This document shows positions 51,545 through 60,200 of a DNA stretch of 64,000 bases, piece by piece. Origin of the DNA: Acidimicrobiales bacterium (GTDB lineage: Bacteria; Actinomycetota; Acidimicrobiia; Acidimicrobiales; VFJN01); contig DATHJB010000216.1 of NCBI GenBank assembly GCA_035316325.1, positions 1 to 64,000 on the forward strand. Direction: 5' to 3'. Made by a program: the position numbers and the translations under genes. Within the stretch, counting starts at the first letter, position 1, and each line of letters begins with the position of its first letter. Below the pieces are notes generated by a model, which worked only from the letters and a program-made list of their open reading frames with translations, was not told where the DNA came from and ran no database searches.

Positions 51545-51570
51545 CGTCGGATGATGTCACCGGGGGTGGG
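51528..51570 (-). promoter_or_regulatory. 18-bp hairpin enclosing the start codon of the oxidoreductase gene
   Basis: Arms 51528-51545 and 51553-51570 (CCCACCCCC-x-GTGACATC with GATGTCAC-x-GGGGGTGGG) pair at 17 of 18 positions around a 7-base loop. The ATG of the minus-strand gene (51544-51542) and the next seven codons form the 3' arm. It may be the terminator of the upstream gene, a translational control element, or an operator. Confidence 0.7.
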
Positions 51571-51596
51571 CTGCCGCAACGGCTGGCCCGGGTGGG

Positions 51597-52256
51597 TCAG
51601 TCGTCGGAGCCGTGGCCCGAGCTGTCGTCGCCACCGTGGTCGTCGGAGCCGGAGCCCGAGCCCGAGTTGTCGTCGCCACCGTGGTCGTCGAGCCGGTCGT
51701 GGTCGACGACGCCGTCCTCGACGCGGACGTCGGTGCCGTCGGCGTCGTCACGGAGCCGCACCCGCTCACGGGCCTGGCCGCCCTCGAGCTCGACGTTCAC
51801 CTGCACCCGCTGGGAGCCGGAGCGGAAGTCGAGCTCGATCTCCCGGCCCGAAGACTGCTCCACCTCGACGCTCCAACCTGCGGCCGGCATGGCGCTGGCC
51901 AGGTGCAACGTGGCGCCGTCGACGGTGTAGGCCACCGTGCCGCCCGCCGTCGGGATCGTGTGGGAGCCCGAGGAGGCCGGAGCCGGTGCCGGGGCGGGGG
52001 AGGGAGCGGTGGACGGAGTCGTGGTCGGGGCGGTCGGGGTCGTGACGCCGGTGCAGCGGGGGTCGCCCGCGTGCTCGGCCTCGTCGCACGGGCCGCTGAT
52101 GTCGCCGGGCCCGTCGTCCGACGAGGCGGGCTGGAAGCTGGTGGCCGGCGGGTCGTCGGCGCCGGAGCCGGTGGTGGTCAGCGCCACGGCGCCGGCGGTG
52201 CCGAGCAGACCGGCAGCCACCAGTCCGAGGCGTGCGGTCGTGAGGGGGAGTTTCAT
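51597..52256 (-). CDS. Secreted protein with paralogous C-terminal domain and acidic Gly/Ser/His tail
   Basis: A 219-residue exported protein. The signal peptide is residues 1-25 (LGLVAAGLLGTAGAVALTT). A Thr/Pro/Ala-rich linker follows, then a domain of about 70 residues from SHTIPTAGGTVAYTV to ELEGGQARERVRL. The last 45 residues are Asp/Gly/Ser/His-rich (DDHGGDDNSGSGSGSDDHGG), a likely metal-binding or spacer tail. The domain is paralogous to that of the next gene upstream. The ribosome site is GGAAGG. Function unknown. Confidence 0.75.
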   Translation of the reverse strand: MKLPLTTARLGLVAAGLLGTAGAVALTTTGSGADDPPATSFQPASSDDGPGDISGPCDEAEHAGDPRCTGVTTPTAPTTTPSTAPSPAPAPAPASSGSHTIPTAGGTVAYTVDGATLHLASAMPAAGWSVEVEQSSGREIELDFRSGSQRVQVNVELEGGQARERVRLRDDADGTDVRVEDGVVDHDRLDDHGGDDNSGSGSGSDDHGGDDSSGHGSDD

Positions 52257-52326
52257 CGCGTGTCCTTCCGTCGAGTTGCGATGGCTCCACTGTCCGACGG
52301 GGCCCGCTAACGGGTCCTCTATCGAC

Positions 52327-52341
52327 GGTTAAGGGTTGGTT
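52327..52341. promoter_or_regulatory. Putative response-regulator site upstream of the secreted protein
   Basis: GGTTAAGGG at 52327-52335 is followed by GGTT at 52338, an 11-bp spacing as in OmpR-family direct repeats. It is about 70 bp upstream of the 52256 start. The exact 9-mer recurs at 52864 in the other control region of this module. Confidence 0.5.
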
Positions 52342-52808
52342 CAGCGGGGATCTTCACGCTGCTCGTCCTGAGGACCGCCGTCCCACCAGCCCGTCACGCG
52401 GCTGCGGTGCGTCTCGCTCTCGAACTCCACCCGGTAGCCGTTGCCGTCCTCGGGCTCGGTCTTCACGCTGAAGCCGGGGTTCGGCCTCGACCACTCCACG
52501 GTGACGGCCGTGGGCGTGAACCGCAGCGCGGCGCGACCCCCGACCAGGTCGTAGGGCACGATCACCGCCTCGTCGTCGGGGGTGGTCGTCGATGGCGTCG
52601 AAGCGCTGGTGGTGGGCGACGTCGGGGGAGCGGTGGCGGTCGTCGGGGACGTCCCGTCGAGCCTGTCGCTCACGTCGCTGGCAGCCAGGGCCGAGGGCCG
52701 GTCGTCGGTCACCTGGTTGGTCACCAGGCCGACGCCCTGCCACGCCGCCGTCGTGGCCACGGCAGCCGCGGCCAGCCAGGCGGCCGTGAAGGTGAGCGAT
52801 CGCCGCAC
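52341..52808 (-). CDS. Secreted or anchored protein, paralogue of the neighbouring exported protein
   Basis: A 155-residue protein. An N-terminal helix (FTAAWLAAAAVATTAAWQ) acts as signal or anchor. A Thr/Pro/Ser linker follows (TSPTTATAPPTSPTTSAST), then a domain from about 80 (IVPYDLVGGRAALRFTPTAV, PNPGFSVKTEPEDGNGYRVE, FESETHRSRVTGWWDGG). The spacing of IP, GG, P-x-x-G-[WF]-SV, [DE]F-x-S and GG matches the exported protein downstream, so the two are tandem paralogues. GTG at 52808. It is divergent from the response-regulator gene. Confidence 0.75.
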   Translation of the reverse strand: MRRSLTFTAAWLAAAAVATTAAWQGVGLVTNQVTDDRPSALAASDVSDRLDGTSPTTATAPPTSPTTSASTPSTTTPDDEAVIVPYDLVGGRAALRFTPTAVTVEWSRPNPGFSVKTEPEDGNGYRVEFESETHRSRVTGWWDGGPQDEQREDPR

Positions 52809-52863
52809 GCCAGCATCATGCCGGGCCGACCTCTAGACGACGGCCAAACGACCCCTAAGCCTG

Positions 52864-52872
52864 GGTTAAGGG
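52864..52872. promoter_or_regulatory. Putative response-regulator site between divergent genes
   Basis: GGTTAAGGG (52864-52872) repeats exactly the 9-mer at 52327. A near inverted copy, CCCTAAGCC, ends two bases before it. It is 40 bp upstream of the response-regulator ATG and could autoregulate it as well as the divergent secreted protein. Confidence 0.5.
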
Positions 52873-52911
52873 CCGTCGGGCCCGGGTCGCTTGGCCATAG
52901 CGTGCCGGGTC

Positions 52912-53619
52912 ATGGCGTCGGTGCTCGTGATCGAGGACGACCAGCGCATCCGGGAGGTGCTGGCGCGGGGGCTGACCGCCGCGGGCCACGTGGTGCGCGC
53001 CGAGGCGAGCGGCGGGGCGGCCCTGGCGGCGGTGGTCGACTGGCAGCCCGACGTCGTCGTGCTCGACCTGGGCCTGCCCGACCTCGACGGCAGCGACGTC
53101 CTGCGGATGCTGCGCGGCGTCTCGCGGGTGCCGGTGATCGTCGCCACGGCCCGGGACGACGAGGCCCAGATCGTCGAGCTGCTCGACGCCGGTGCCGACG
53201 ACTACGTGGTCAAGCCCTACGCGGCCGCGCAGATCGAGGCCCGGATCCGGGCGGTGCTGCGGCGCGGTGCGGCCGACGGTGACGACGCGGCCGCGGCCGA
53301 GCTGCGGCGGGGCGACCTGGTGGTCGACACGGCGCGGCGGGCGGCCCGCCTGGCCGGCGCCGACCTCGACCTCACCCGCCTCGAGTTCGACCTGCTGGCG
53401 TGCCTGGCCCGTCGCAGCCCCGAGGTGGTGACCCGGCGGGAGCTGCTGGCCGAGGTGTGGCACCAGCCCTACGGCGGCAGCGACAAGACCGTCGACGTCC
53501 ACCTGTCGTGGCTGCGGCGCAAGCTGGGCGAGACCGCAGCCGAGCCCCGCTACCTGCACACCGTCCGGGGCGTGGGCATAAAGCTCGAACCGCCCCAACC
53601 ACACCCGGGTCCGTCGTGA
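52912..53619 (+). CDS. Two-component response regulator, OmpR/PhoB family
   Basis: A 235-residue regulator. The receiver domain has the acidic pair IEDD (8-10), the phosphorylated D52 in VVVLDLGLPD, T79 in VATA and K101 in DDYVVKPY. The C-terminal winged helix spans about 135-225 (LTRLEFDLLACLARR, VTRRELLAEVWHQPYG, KTVDVHLSWLRRKLGE, YLHTVRGVGIKL). ATG at 52912. It overlaps the histidine kinase start (GTGA), so both are made together. Divergent secreted proteins are the likely targets or accessory sensors. Confidence 0.94.
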   Translation: MASVLVIEDDQRIREVLARGLTAAGHVVRAEASGGAALAAVVDWQPDVVVLDLGLPDLDGSDVLRMLRGVSRVPVIVATARDDEAQIVELLDAGADDYVVKPYAAAQIEARIRAVLRRGAADGDDAAAAELRRGDLVVDTARRAARLAGADLDLTRLEFDLLACLARRSPEVVTRRELLAEVWHQPYGGSDKTVDVHLSWLRRKLGETAAEPRYLHTVRGVGIKLEPPQPHPGPS

Positions 53620-54935
53620 GACGGCGGCTGCTGGGCATCACGGTGGCGGCCACGGCCCTGGTGGTGGTGGCGTTCGTGGTGCCGCTGGCGGGGCTGGTGC
53701 GGTCGGTGGCGCGGGACCGGGCGGTCAGCGGCGCCGAGCGCGACATGGCCGCGATGGCCCCGGCCCTCGCCACCACGGACGACACGTCGCGGCTGTTCAG
53801 CGCCGTCGCCGGCACCGCGACGGGACAGGACGGTCGGCTCACCTTGTGGCTGCCCGACGGCTCCCGGGTGGGCGACGAGTCGCCGGCCGACACCGACGCC
53901 CTGGCCCTCGCCCAGCGCGAGGCGTTCAGCCAACACGACGGTGACGGGCTCGTGCTCTACACCCCGGTGGTGACGGAGGCCGGCAACACGTCGGTGGTCC
54001 GGGCGCGGCTGCCGTCGTCGCTGCTGGAGCGGGGTGTGGCCCGGTCGTGGGCGGCGCTGGCGGGCGTCGGACTGGCGCTCGTGGCGGCGGCCGGCCTGAT
54101 CGCCGATCGGCTGGGTCGCTCGCTGACCCGGGAGGCGACCGCCCTGGCGGGCACCGCCCGCACGCTGGCGGCGGGCGACCCGGAGGCGCGCGTCGTCCCG
54201 GGTCGCACGCCGGAGCTGGCCGACGCCGCCCGGGCGTTGAACCTGCTGGCCGACCGGATCGACGAGCTGCGGTCGGCCGAGCGCGCCCGGGTGGCCGACC
54301 TCTCGCACCGCCTGCGCACGCCGCTGACCGCCCTGCGCCTCGATGCCGAGGCGGCCGGCGACGCCGACCTGGTCGCCGACGTCGACCGGATGGAAGCGTC
54401 GGTCACCGAGCTGATCCGGGCCGCCCAGCGCCCGCTGCACGAGGGGGCGGTGCGGTCGCGGGCCGACCTGACCGCGGTCGTGCGGGAGCGGGCCGCGTTC
54501 TGGGGGGCGCTGGCCGACGACGACGGCCGCCCGTGGACGCTCGACGTCGACGCCGAGGTCGCCGCGGCGGGCCCGGTGGAGGTCGAGGCGGGGGTCGACG
54601 AGCTGGGCGCGGCCCTCGACGCCCTGCTCGACAACGTCTTCAACCACACGCCCGAGGGCACGTCGTACGCCGTGTCGCTGGCGCTGGTGGAGGGCGGCGG
54701 CATGGCGCAGGTCCGGGTCGACGACGCCGGCCCCGGCATCGCCGACGCGGCCGCGGTCCTCGCCCGCGGCGAGACGAGAGGTCGGGCCCATTCGACCGGC
54801 CTCGGCCTCGACATCGCCCACCAGACCGCCGAGTCGGCGGGTGGCGACCTGACGCTCACCCCGTCGCCCCGGGGCGGGACCTGCGCCACCCTCACGCTCC
54901 CCGTCGTCGGGGTCGGAGCTACGCGCTCGGCGTGA
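53616..54935 (+). CDS. Two-component sensor histidine kinase
   Basis: A 439-residue kinase. Membrane helices at about 5-27 and 146-166 enclose a small extracytoplasmic sensor region of about 115 residues. A HAMP region follows. The phosphorylated His is H231 in DLSHRLRTPLTALRLD. The N-box is LLDNVFNHTPEG, G1 is VDDAGPGI and G2 is STGLGLDIAHQTAE. The sensor region is not a known PAS or Cache fold by eye. It is coupled to the response regulator. The 3' end overlaps the convergent Hsp20 gene by 17 bp. Confidence 0.93.
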   Translation: MRRRLLGITVAATALVVVAFVVPLAGLVRSVARDRAVSGAERDMAAMAPALATTDDTSRLFSAVAGTATGQDGRLTLWLPDGSRVGDESPADTDALALAQREAFSQHDGDGLVLYTPVVTEAGNTSVVRARLPSSLLERGVARSWAALAGVGLALVAAAGLIADRLGRSLTREATALAGTARTLAAGDPEARVVPGRTPELADAARALNLLADRIDELRSAERARVADLSHRLRTPLTALRLDAEAAGDADLVADVDRMEASVTELIRAAQRPLHEGAVRSRADLTAVVRERAAFWGALADDDGRPWTLDVDAEVAAAGPVEVEAGVDELGAALDALLDNVFNHTPEGTSYAVSLALVEGGGMAQVRVDDAGPGIADAAAVLARGETRGRAHSTGLGLDIAHQTAESAGGDLTLTPSPRGGTCATLTLPVVGVGATRSA

Positions 54936-55302
54936 TCGAGAGCTTCTCGGCGGACTCGCCGCGGAGCACCCGGACGGCGAGCTGGCCGTTGGCGAGGCTG
55001 GCCTCCAGGCTGGCGCCGAAGCCGGTGGGCAGGTCCAGCTCCCGCTCGTAGCCGCCGTAGTTCCACTCGTGGATCAGGTAGTTGCGGGGCGGCGCCGAGC
55101 GGACGGAGGCGGTGATGCGCAGGCGCCCGGGCCACAGCTCGATGGTGACGTCGCTCGGCTGCACGGCCGGCAGCGGCGCCACGATCACCAGCGCCCCGTC
55201 GGTCTCGTACACGTTCACCGGTACGACCTGGGGCCGCATCAGCCGCTCGGTCGCCCGGGTCGCCTCGGTCACGCGTTCCTGCTGGGTCTGGTCGGGAGCC
55301 AT
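54919..55302 (-). CDS. Hsp20/alpha-crystallin family small heat-shock protein
   Basis: A 127-residue protein with an alpha-crystallin domain from about residue 30. It has VPVNVYETDGALVIVAPLPA, VQPSDVTIELWPGRLRITA, the beta-hairpin YGGYERELDLPTGF and ANGQLAVRVLRG. It lacks the usual A-x-x-x-n-GVL motif, replaced by NGQLAVRV, and has a short C-terminal tail. It is a holdase-type chaperone. No HAIR or CIRCE-type operator is visible upstream; CCCGAATCGGC is repeated there. Confidence 0.88.
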   Translation of the reverse strand: MAPDQTQQERVTEATRATERLMRPQVVPVNVYETDGALVIVAPLPAVQPSDVTIELWPGRLRITASVRSAPPRNYLIHEWNYGGYERELDLPTGFGASLEASLANGQLAVRVLRGESAEKLSITPSA

Positions 55303-55392
55303 GGGAGTGCGGTACCCGCCGAACACCGGGCCCAGTCGGCTCCCGAATCGGCACCCGAATCGGCCACGGTTGGCGTCCGCCGGGTGACAGTG

Positions 55393-55424
55393 TTGACAAT
55401 GAGCGGTCAAGGTCTGCCACACTG
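55393..55424 (+). promoter_or_regulatory. Possible promoter of the DUF4388 gene
   Basis: A perfect TTGACA (55393-55398) lies in the 171-bp divergent gap, 75 bp upstream of the DUF4388 start. The -10 is weak: GCCACA occurs at 17-bp spacing. Direct repeats CCCGAATCGGC at 55343-55366 lie upstream and could serve the divergent hsp20 gene. Confidence 0.4.
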
Positions 55425-55473
55425 CGTGAGCTTGCGGGCGGCGAGGCGGTCGAGCTCGATCGGAGGATTTTCG

Positions 55474-56217
55474 TTGGCCCTGCAAGGGAATCTCGGCGCG
55501 TTCGCGCTGCCGGACGTGTTGCGCCTGCTGGCGACCACGCGCAAGACAGGCTGTCTGTACGTCGAGGGCGACCGTGGTCGCGGGAGCGTGTGGCTCGACG
55601 AGGGCGGCGTCGTCGCGGCGACCGCCGGTCGAGCCCTGAACGCCGTGCCCGTCGACGAGGCGGTGTTCGAGCTGCTGCGGCATCGCCGCGGCTCGTTCCG
55701 CTTCTCGCTCGACGAGGCGCCCCCGTTGGAGACCGTCCAGGCGCTCGACCTGGAGTCGACGCTGCTGCGCGCCCTGCAGCTCCTCGACGAGTGGCGTGAG
55801 CTGGAGGCGGTGGTTCCATCGCTGAGCCACCGCGTGGAGCTGGTGCCGGAGCTGGCGGTCGGGCACGTCACCATCGACTCGGCACGGTGGGCGACGCTCG
55901 CCGCCGTCGCCGACGGGGTCTCGGTCGGCAAGCTGGCCGAGTCGCTCGGGATGGGTGAGATCGACGTGAGCCGGGCCGTGCGCGACCTGGTCGACATGGG
56001 TGTCGTGCGGGTCGGCCCCCCGGCGGGGTCGCAGCCCCAGCCCCAGCCGGCGCCGTCGCGCCTCGACAGCGGCCGGACGCCGGTCACCGCCGGGGTCGGC
56101 GTGGGTGCCGGTGCGTCCCGGGGCAACGGTGCCGATCACCACTCGCCGATCTCCGCCCAGGTCGTGACCCGCCCCCGCACGGGGCCGATTCCCGCCATCG
56201 ACGACCTCGACGTCTGA
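55474..56217 (+). CDS. DUF4388 (PATAN-like) domain protein
   Basis: A 247-residue protein. Residues 2-100 form a DUF4388 domain: LQGNLGAFALPDVLRLLATT, KTGCLYVEGDRGRGSVWLDE, GGVVAATAG. A winged-helix-like segment follows near 150-190 (LAAVADGVSVGKLAESLG, VSRAVRDLVDMGVVRV). The end is a disordered Pro/Gln/Gly tail. DUF4388 proteins are linked to Roadblock/MglB and gliding or polarity systems in several phyla. The start is TTG at 55474, set by GGAGG seven bases upstream. Confidence 0.88.
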   Translation: MALQGNLGAFALPDVLRLLATTRKTGCLYVEGDRGRGSVWLDEGGVVAATAGRALNAVPVDEAVFELLRHRRGSFRFSLDEAPPLETVQALDLESTLLRALQLLDEWRELEAVVPSLSHRVELVPELAVGHVTIDSARWATLAAVADGVSVGKLAESLGMGEIDVSRAVRDLVDMGVVRVGPPAGSQPQPQPAPSRLDSGRTPVTAGVGVGAGASRGNGADHHSPISAQVVTRPRTGPIPAIDDLDV

Positions 56218-56231
56218 GATCTGACGCCCGA

Positions 56232-56278
56232 CGCCTGACGTCTGGCGGAGGGGGCCGCGAGCTGCCCTTCGTCAGGCG
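56232..56278. terminator. Terminator candidate between DUF4388 and pirin genes
   Basis: CGCCTGAC (56232-56239) pairs with GTCAGGCG (56271-56278) across a 31-base loop that contains further GC pairing. The region carries three near-copies of CTGACG. The right arm overlaps the pirin stop. Confidence 0.45.
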
Positions 56279-57204
56279 GGGCGCCAGGGTGTCGGCGGCG
56301 CGGGGACCCGGCCCAGCGCACTGACGACGTCGGCGAAGCGCTCGCCGTGCGTCTCCCAGTCGGCGCGGGCGGCGTCGATCTCGTCGTGCGTACGGGCGAC
56401 GAAGTTCCACCACATCGAGATCGGCGACTCGAACGGCACCCCGCCGAGCAGCAGCGCCCGGGCCGGCTCGCGGGCGGTGAGCGCCAGCTCGTCACGGGCC
56501 TCGCCCAGGTAGGCGAGGTTCCCGGGCTCGACGACCGTGCCGTCGACGGCGACGCTGCCGTCGAGCACGATCAGGGCGTGCTCGAACGTGGGCTCCAGCG
56601 GGACGACGGCCGTTCCGGCCCGGAGCGCCAGGTCGAGGCCGATGCCGTCGGTGTCGTGGCGGGCGGGGGAGCGGGTGCCGTCGACGCTGCCCACCAGCAC
56701 GGTCCCGATCGCCGTGCCCAGGTCGACCCGGGGCAGCTCCGGGTGGTGCTCGAAGGCCGGCGGGTCGTGGCGGGTGCGCTCGGGCTGGGCGACCCAGAGC
56801 TGGATGCCGTGGAGGTCGCCGTGGTAGCGGCCCGTCGCCTCCTCGGCGTGGGCGACGCCGTGGCCGGCGGTCATGAGGTTCAGCTGGCCGGGGCGTATCT
56901 CCTGCTCGGAGCCGATGCTGTCGTGGTGGAGCAGCTCGCCGGCGACCAGCCACGTCACGGTCTGGAGGCCGACGTGCGGGTGGGGGCCGATGTCGACGCC
57001 GAGGTCGGTGGCGACGGGGCCCACGTGGTCGGCGAAGCACCAGGCCCCGACGGTGCGGCGGTTCCGCCGGGGGAGGGCGCGGCGCACCTGCAGGGCGCCG
57101 ACCTGCGACACTCGGCTGGGCGTGACCTCCAGCGTGGGGTGGGTGACGTCGTCGACGGGTGCCGGCTCGGCGGTGACGTCCTCGGTGCGCACGGGACCAC
57201 TCAT
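56272..57204 (-). CDS. Pirin family protein
   Basis: A 310-residue bicupin. The metal-binding N-terminal cupin has the pirin ligands: the two His in DIGPHPHVGLQTVTWL, and the His and Glu in MTAGHGVAHAEEA. The second cupin lacks a metal site (ALIVLDGSVAVDGTVVEPGN). Pirins are Fe-binding quercetin dioxygenase-like or redox-regulatory proteins. ATG at 57204. It is divergent from lhr with 71 bp between. Confidence 0.92.
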   Translation of the reverse strand: MSGPVRTEDVTAEPAPVDDVTHPTLEVTPSRVSQVGALQVRRALPRRNRRTVGAWCFADHVGPVATDLGVDIGPHPHVGLQTVTWLVAGELLHHDSIGSEQEIRPGQLNLMTAGHGVAHAEEATGRYHGDLHGIQLWVAQPERTRHDPPAFEHHPELPRVDLGTAIGTVLVGSVDGTRSPARHDTDGIGLDLALRAGTAVVPLEPTFEHALIVLDGSVAVDGTVVEPGNLAYLGEARDELALTAREPARALLLGGVPFESPISMWWNFVARTHDEIDAARADWETHGERFADVVSALGRVPAPPTPWRPA

Positions 57205-57241
57205 GGCGAGAAATTCTGCCGTGTTTCTCCCGGATCCGGGC

Positions 57242-57270
57242 TTGACTGTGACACCCCCCTCTCAGAATGG
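57242..57270 (+). promoter_or_regulatory. Possible promoter of lhr
   Basis: TTGACT (57242-57247) is followed at 17-bp spacing by GAATGG. The ATG at 57276 would be close to the start site, so a leaderless transcript is possible. A weak inverted repeat GAGAAA/TTTCTC (57208-57213 with 57224-57229) lies just upstream. Confidence 0.4.
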
Positions 57271-57275
57271 GGTCC

Positions 57276-60200
57276 ATGAGCGTGCAGCAGATCCAACTCC
57301 CCACCGAACCGACGCCGGGCAGTGCGCTCCGGTACCCCGTCCTCGGGGCCTTCCACCCGGCGGTGGCGGAGTGGTTCCTGCGCCGCTTCCCCGAGGGGCC
57401 CACACCACCGCAGACGGCGGGTTGGCCACTCATCGCCGCCGGTCACGACACGTTGATAGCGGCGCCTACCGGCTCCGGGAAGACGCTGGCCGGCTTCCTG
57501 GTGTCGATCGACGCTCTGTACAAGGCCCACGCCGCGGGGGTCGACGTACGGGAGCGGGCGAGCGTGGTGTACGTGTCGCCGCTCAAGGCGCTGGCGGTCG
57601 ACATCGCCGAGAACCTCCAGCGGCCGTTGGCCGAGATCGCCCAGGTGGCGGTCGAGCTGGGCCTGAGCCCCCCGGCCCTCGAGGTGGGGGTCCGCACCGG
57701 CGACACCACCAGCTGGGAGCGCACGCGCATGGTGCGGCGACCGCCGAGCTTCGTCGTCACCACGCCCGAGTCGCTGTACCTGTTGCTCACCAGCGAACGG
57801 GGGCGCGACGCTCTGCGCACCGTCGAGACGGTGATCGTCGACGAGATCCACGCCGTGGCGCGCGACAAGCGGGGTGCGCACCTCGCCCTCAGCCTCGAAC
57901 GCCTGGAGGCGCTGTGCGAGCGGCGCCCCACCCGGATCGGGCTGTCGGCCACCCAGCGCCCGGTCGAGACGGTGGGCCGGCTGCTGGTGGGCGACCGGCC
58001 GCTGCCCGAGATCGTCGACGTCGGCCATCGGCGGGCGCTCGACGTCTCGCTGGAGCTGCCCGACGGCGAGATGGAGGCCGTCGTCTCGGCGGAGCAGATG
58101 TCCGACGTCCTGGCCGCCATCGCCCGGCACGTCGGTGAGCACCGCACCACGCTGGTGTTCGTGAACACCCGCCGCCTGGCCGAGCGGGTGGCGCACGACC
58201 TGGGTGAGCGCTTGGGCGACGACGTGGTGGCCGCGCACCACGGCAGCCTGTCGAAGGAACGGCGTCATCGGGTGGAGACCCGCCTGCGAGCGGGTGATCT
58301 CAAGGCCCTGGTGGCCACGGCGTCGCTGGAGCTCGGCATCGACATCGGGCCCGTCGAGCTGGTGTGCCAGATCGGGTCCCCCCGTAGCATCGCCACGTTC
58401 CTGCAGCGGCTGGGTCGGTCGAACCACACCCGGTCGGGCACGCCCAAGGGGGTGCTCTACCCGCTGACCCGCGACGAGCTGGTGGAGTGCGCCGCGCTGC
58501 TGGCGGCCGTGCGGGCCGGGCGGCTCGACGCCATCGAGCTGCCGCACCTGCCGCTCGACATCGCCGCCCAGCACGTGGTGGCCGAGGTGGCGGCGCAGGA
58601 GTGGCGCACCGACGACCTCTACGAGCTGGTCCGTCGGGCGGCGCCGTACAACGCCCTCACCCGCGCGCAGTTCGACGAGGTGGTCACGCTGGTCGCCGAC
58701 GGCATCGAGACGGGGCGGGGTCGGCGCGGCGCCTACCTCTACCACGACGCCATCAACGGCGAGGTGCGGGGGCGGCCGGGTGCCCGCATCGCGGCCGCCA
58801 CGTCGGGTGGGGCGATCCCCGAGACCGGCGACTACAAGGTGGTCGCCGAGCCCGACGAGACGCATGTCGGCACGGTCAACGAAGACTGGGCCGTCGAGTC
58901 GATGGCGGGCGACATCTTCCTGCTCGGCACCCACTCGTGGCAGATCCGCAAGGTCGAGCCGGGTGTGGTGCGGGTGCACGACGCCGGCGACACCCCGCCC
59001 ACGATCCCGTTCTGGCTGGGCGAGGCGCCGGCCCGCACGGTGGAGCTGTCCGAGGAGGTGTCGGCCCTCCGGCAGCTGGTCGACCGCCACCTCGCGGCGG
59101 CCGACCCCGACGGCGCCCGGCAGTGGCTGGTCACCGAGGTCGGGCTGCCGGCCGACGCCGCCACGATGATCGTCGACTACATCGCCGCCGGCCGGGCAGC
59201 GCTGGGCGCCACCCCCACCCAGCAGCGCCTGGTGTTCGAGCGCTTCTTCGACGACACCGGCGGCATGCAGCTGGTGATCCACTCGCCCTTCGGCGGCCGC
59301 ATCAACCGGGGCCTGGGGTTGGCCCTGCGCAAGAAGTTCTGCCGCACCTTCAACTTCGAGCTGCAGGCCGCCGCCACCGACGACGCCGTCATCCTGTCGC
59401 TGGGCCCGCACCACAGCTTCCCGCTCGACGAGGTGCCGCGGTACGTCCACAGCCGCACGGTGCGCGACACGCTGGAGCACGCGATCCTCGACTCGCCCAT
59501 GTTCCAGGCCCGCTGGCGCTGGAACCTGAACCGGTCGCTGATGGTGCTGCGCTTCCGCTCCGGTCGGAAGAACCCGCCGCCCATCCAGCGGATGGAGTCC
59601 GACGACCTGCTGGCCGCGGTGTTCCCCCAGGCCGCCGCCTGCCAGGAGAACGTGACCGGGCCCATCGAGATCCCCGACCACCTGCTGGTGCGCCAGACGG
59701 TGGAGGACACGCTGCACGAGGCGCTCGACGTCGACGGGCTGAAGGCGCTGCTGGAGCGGATCGAGGCCGGCGAGGTCGAGGTCCACTGCGCCGACACCAC
59801 CGAGCCGTCGGTGCTGGCCCACGAGATCATCACGGCCCGGCCCTACGCCTTCCTCGACGACGAGGAGCTGCAGAACCGGCGTACCAACGCCGTCACGCTG
59901 CGGCGGGGCCTGGCGGTGGAGCTGGGCACGATCGGCGCTCTCGACCCCGAGGCCGTCGCCCAGGTGCACAGTGAGATCGTCCCGGTGCCCACCTCCGCCG
60001 ACGACCTCCACGACCTGCTGGCCGGGCTGGTGGCGACGCAGCGGCGCCCCGACTGGGAACCGCTGTTCGCCGAGCTGGCGGCCCGGGGCCGGGCGCAGGT
60101 CGTCCCGCGCGACGGCACCGAGCTGTGGTGCACCACCGAGGCCCGCGACGACGTGCGGCAGGCGCTCGACGAGGGCGACGACGACGCCGTCACCCGGATG

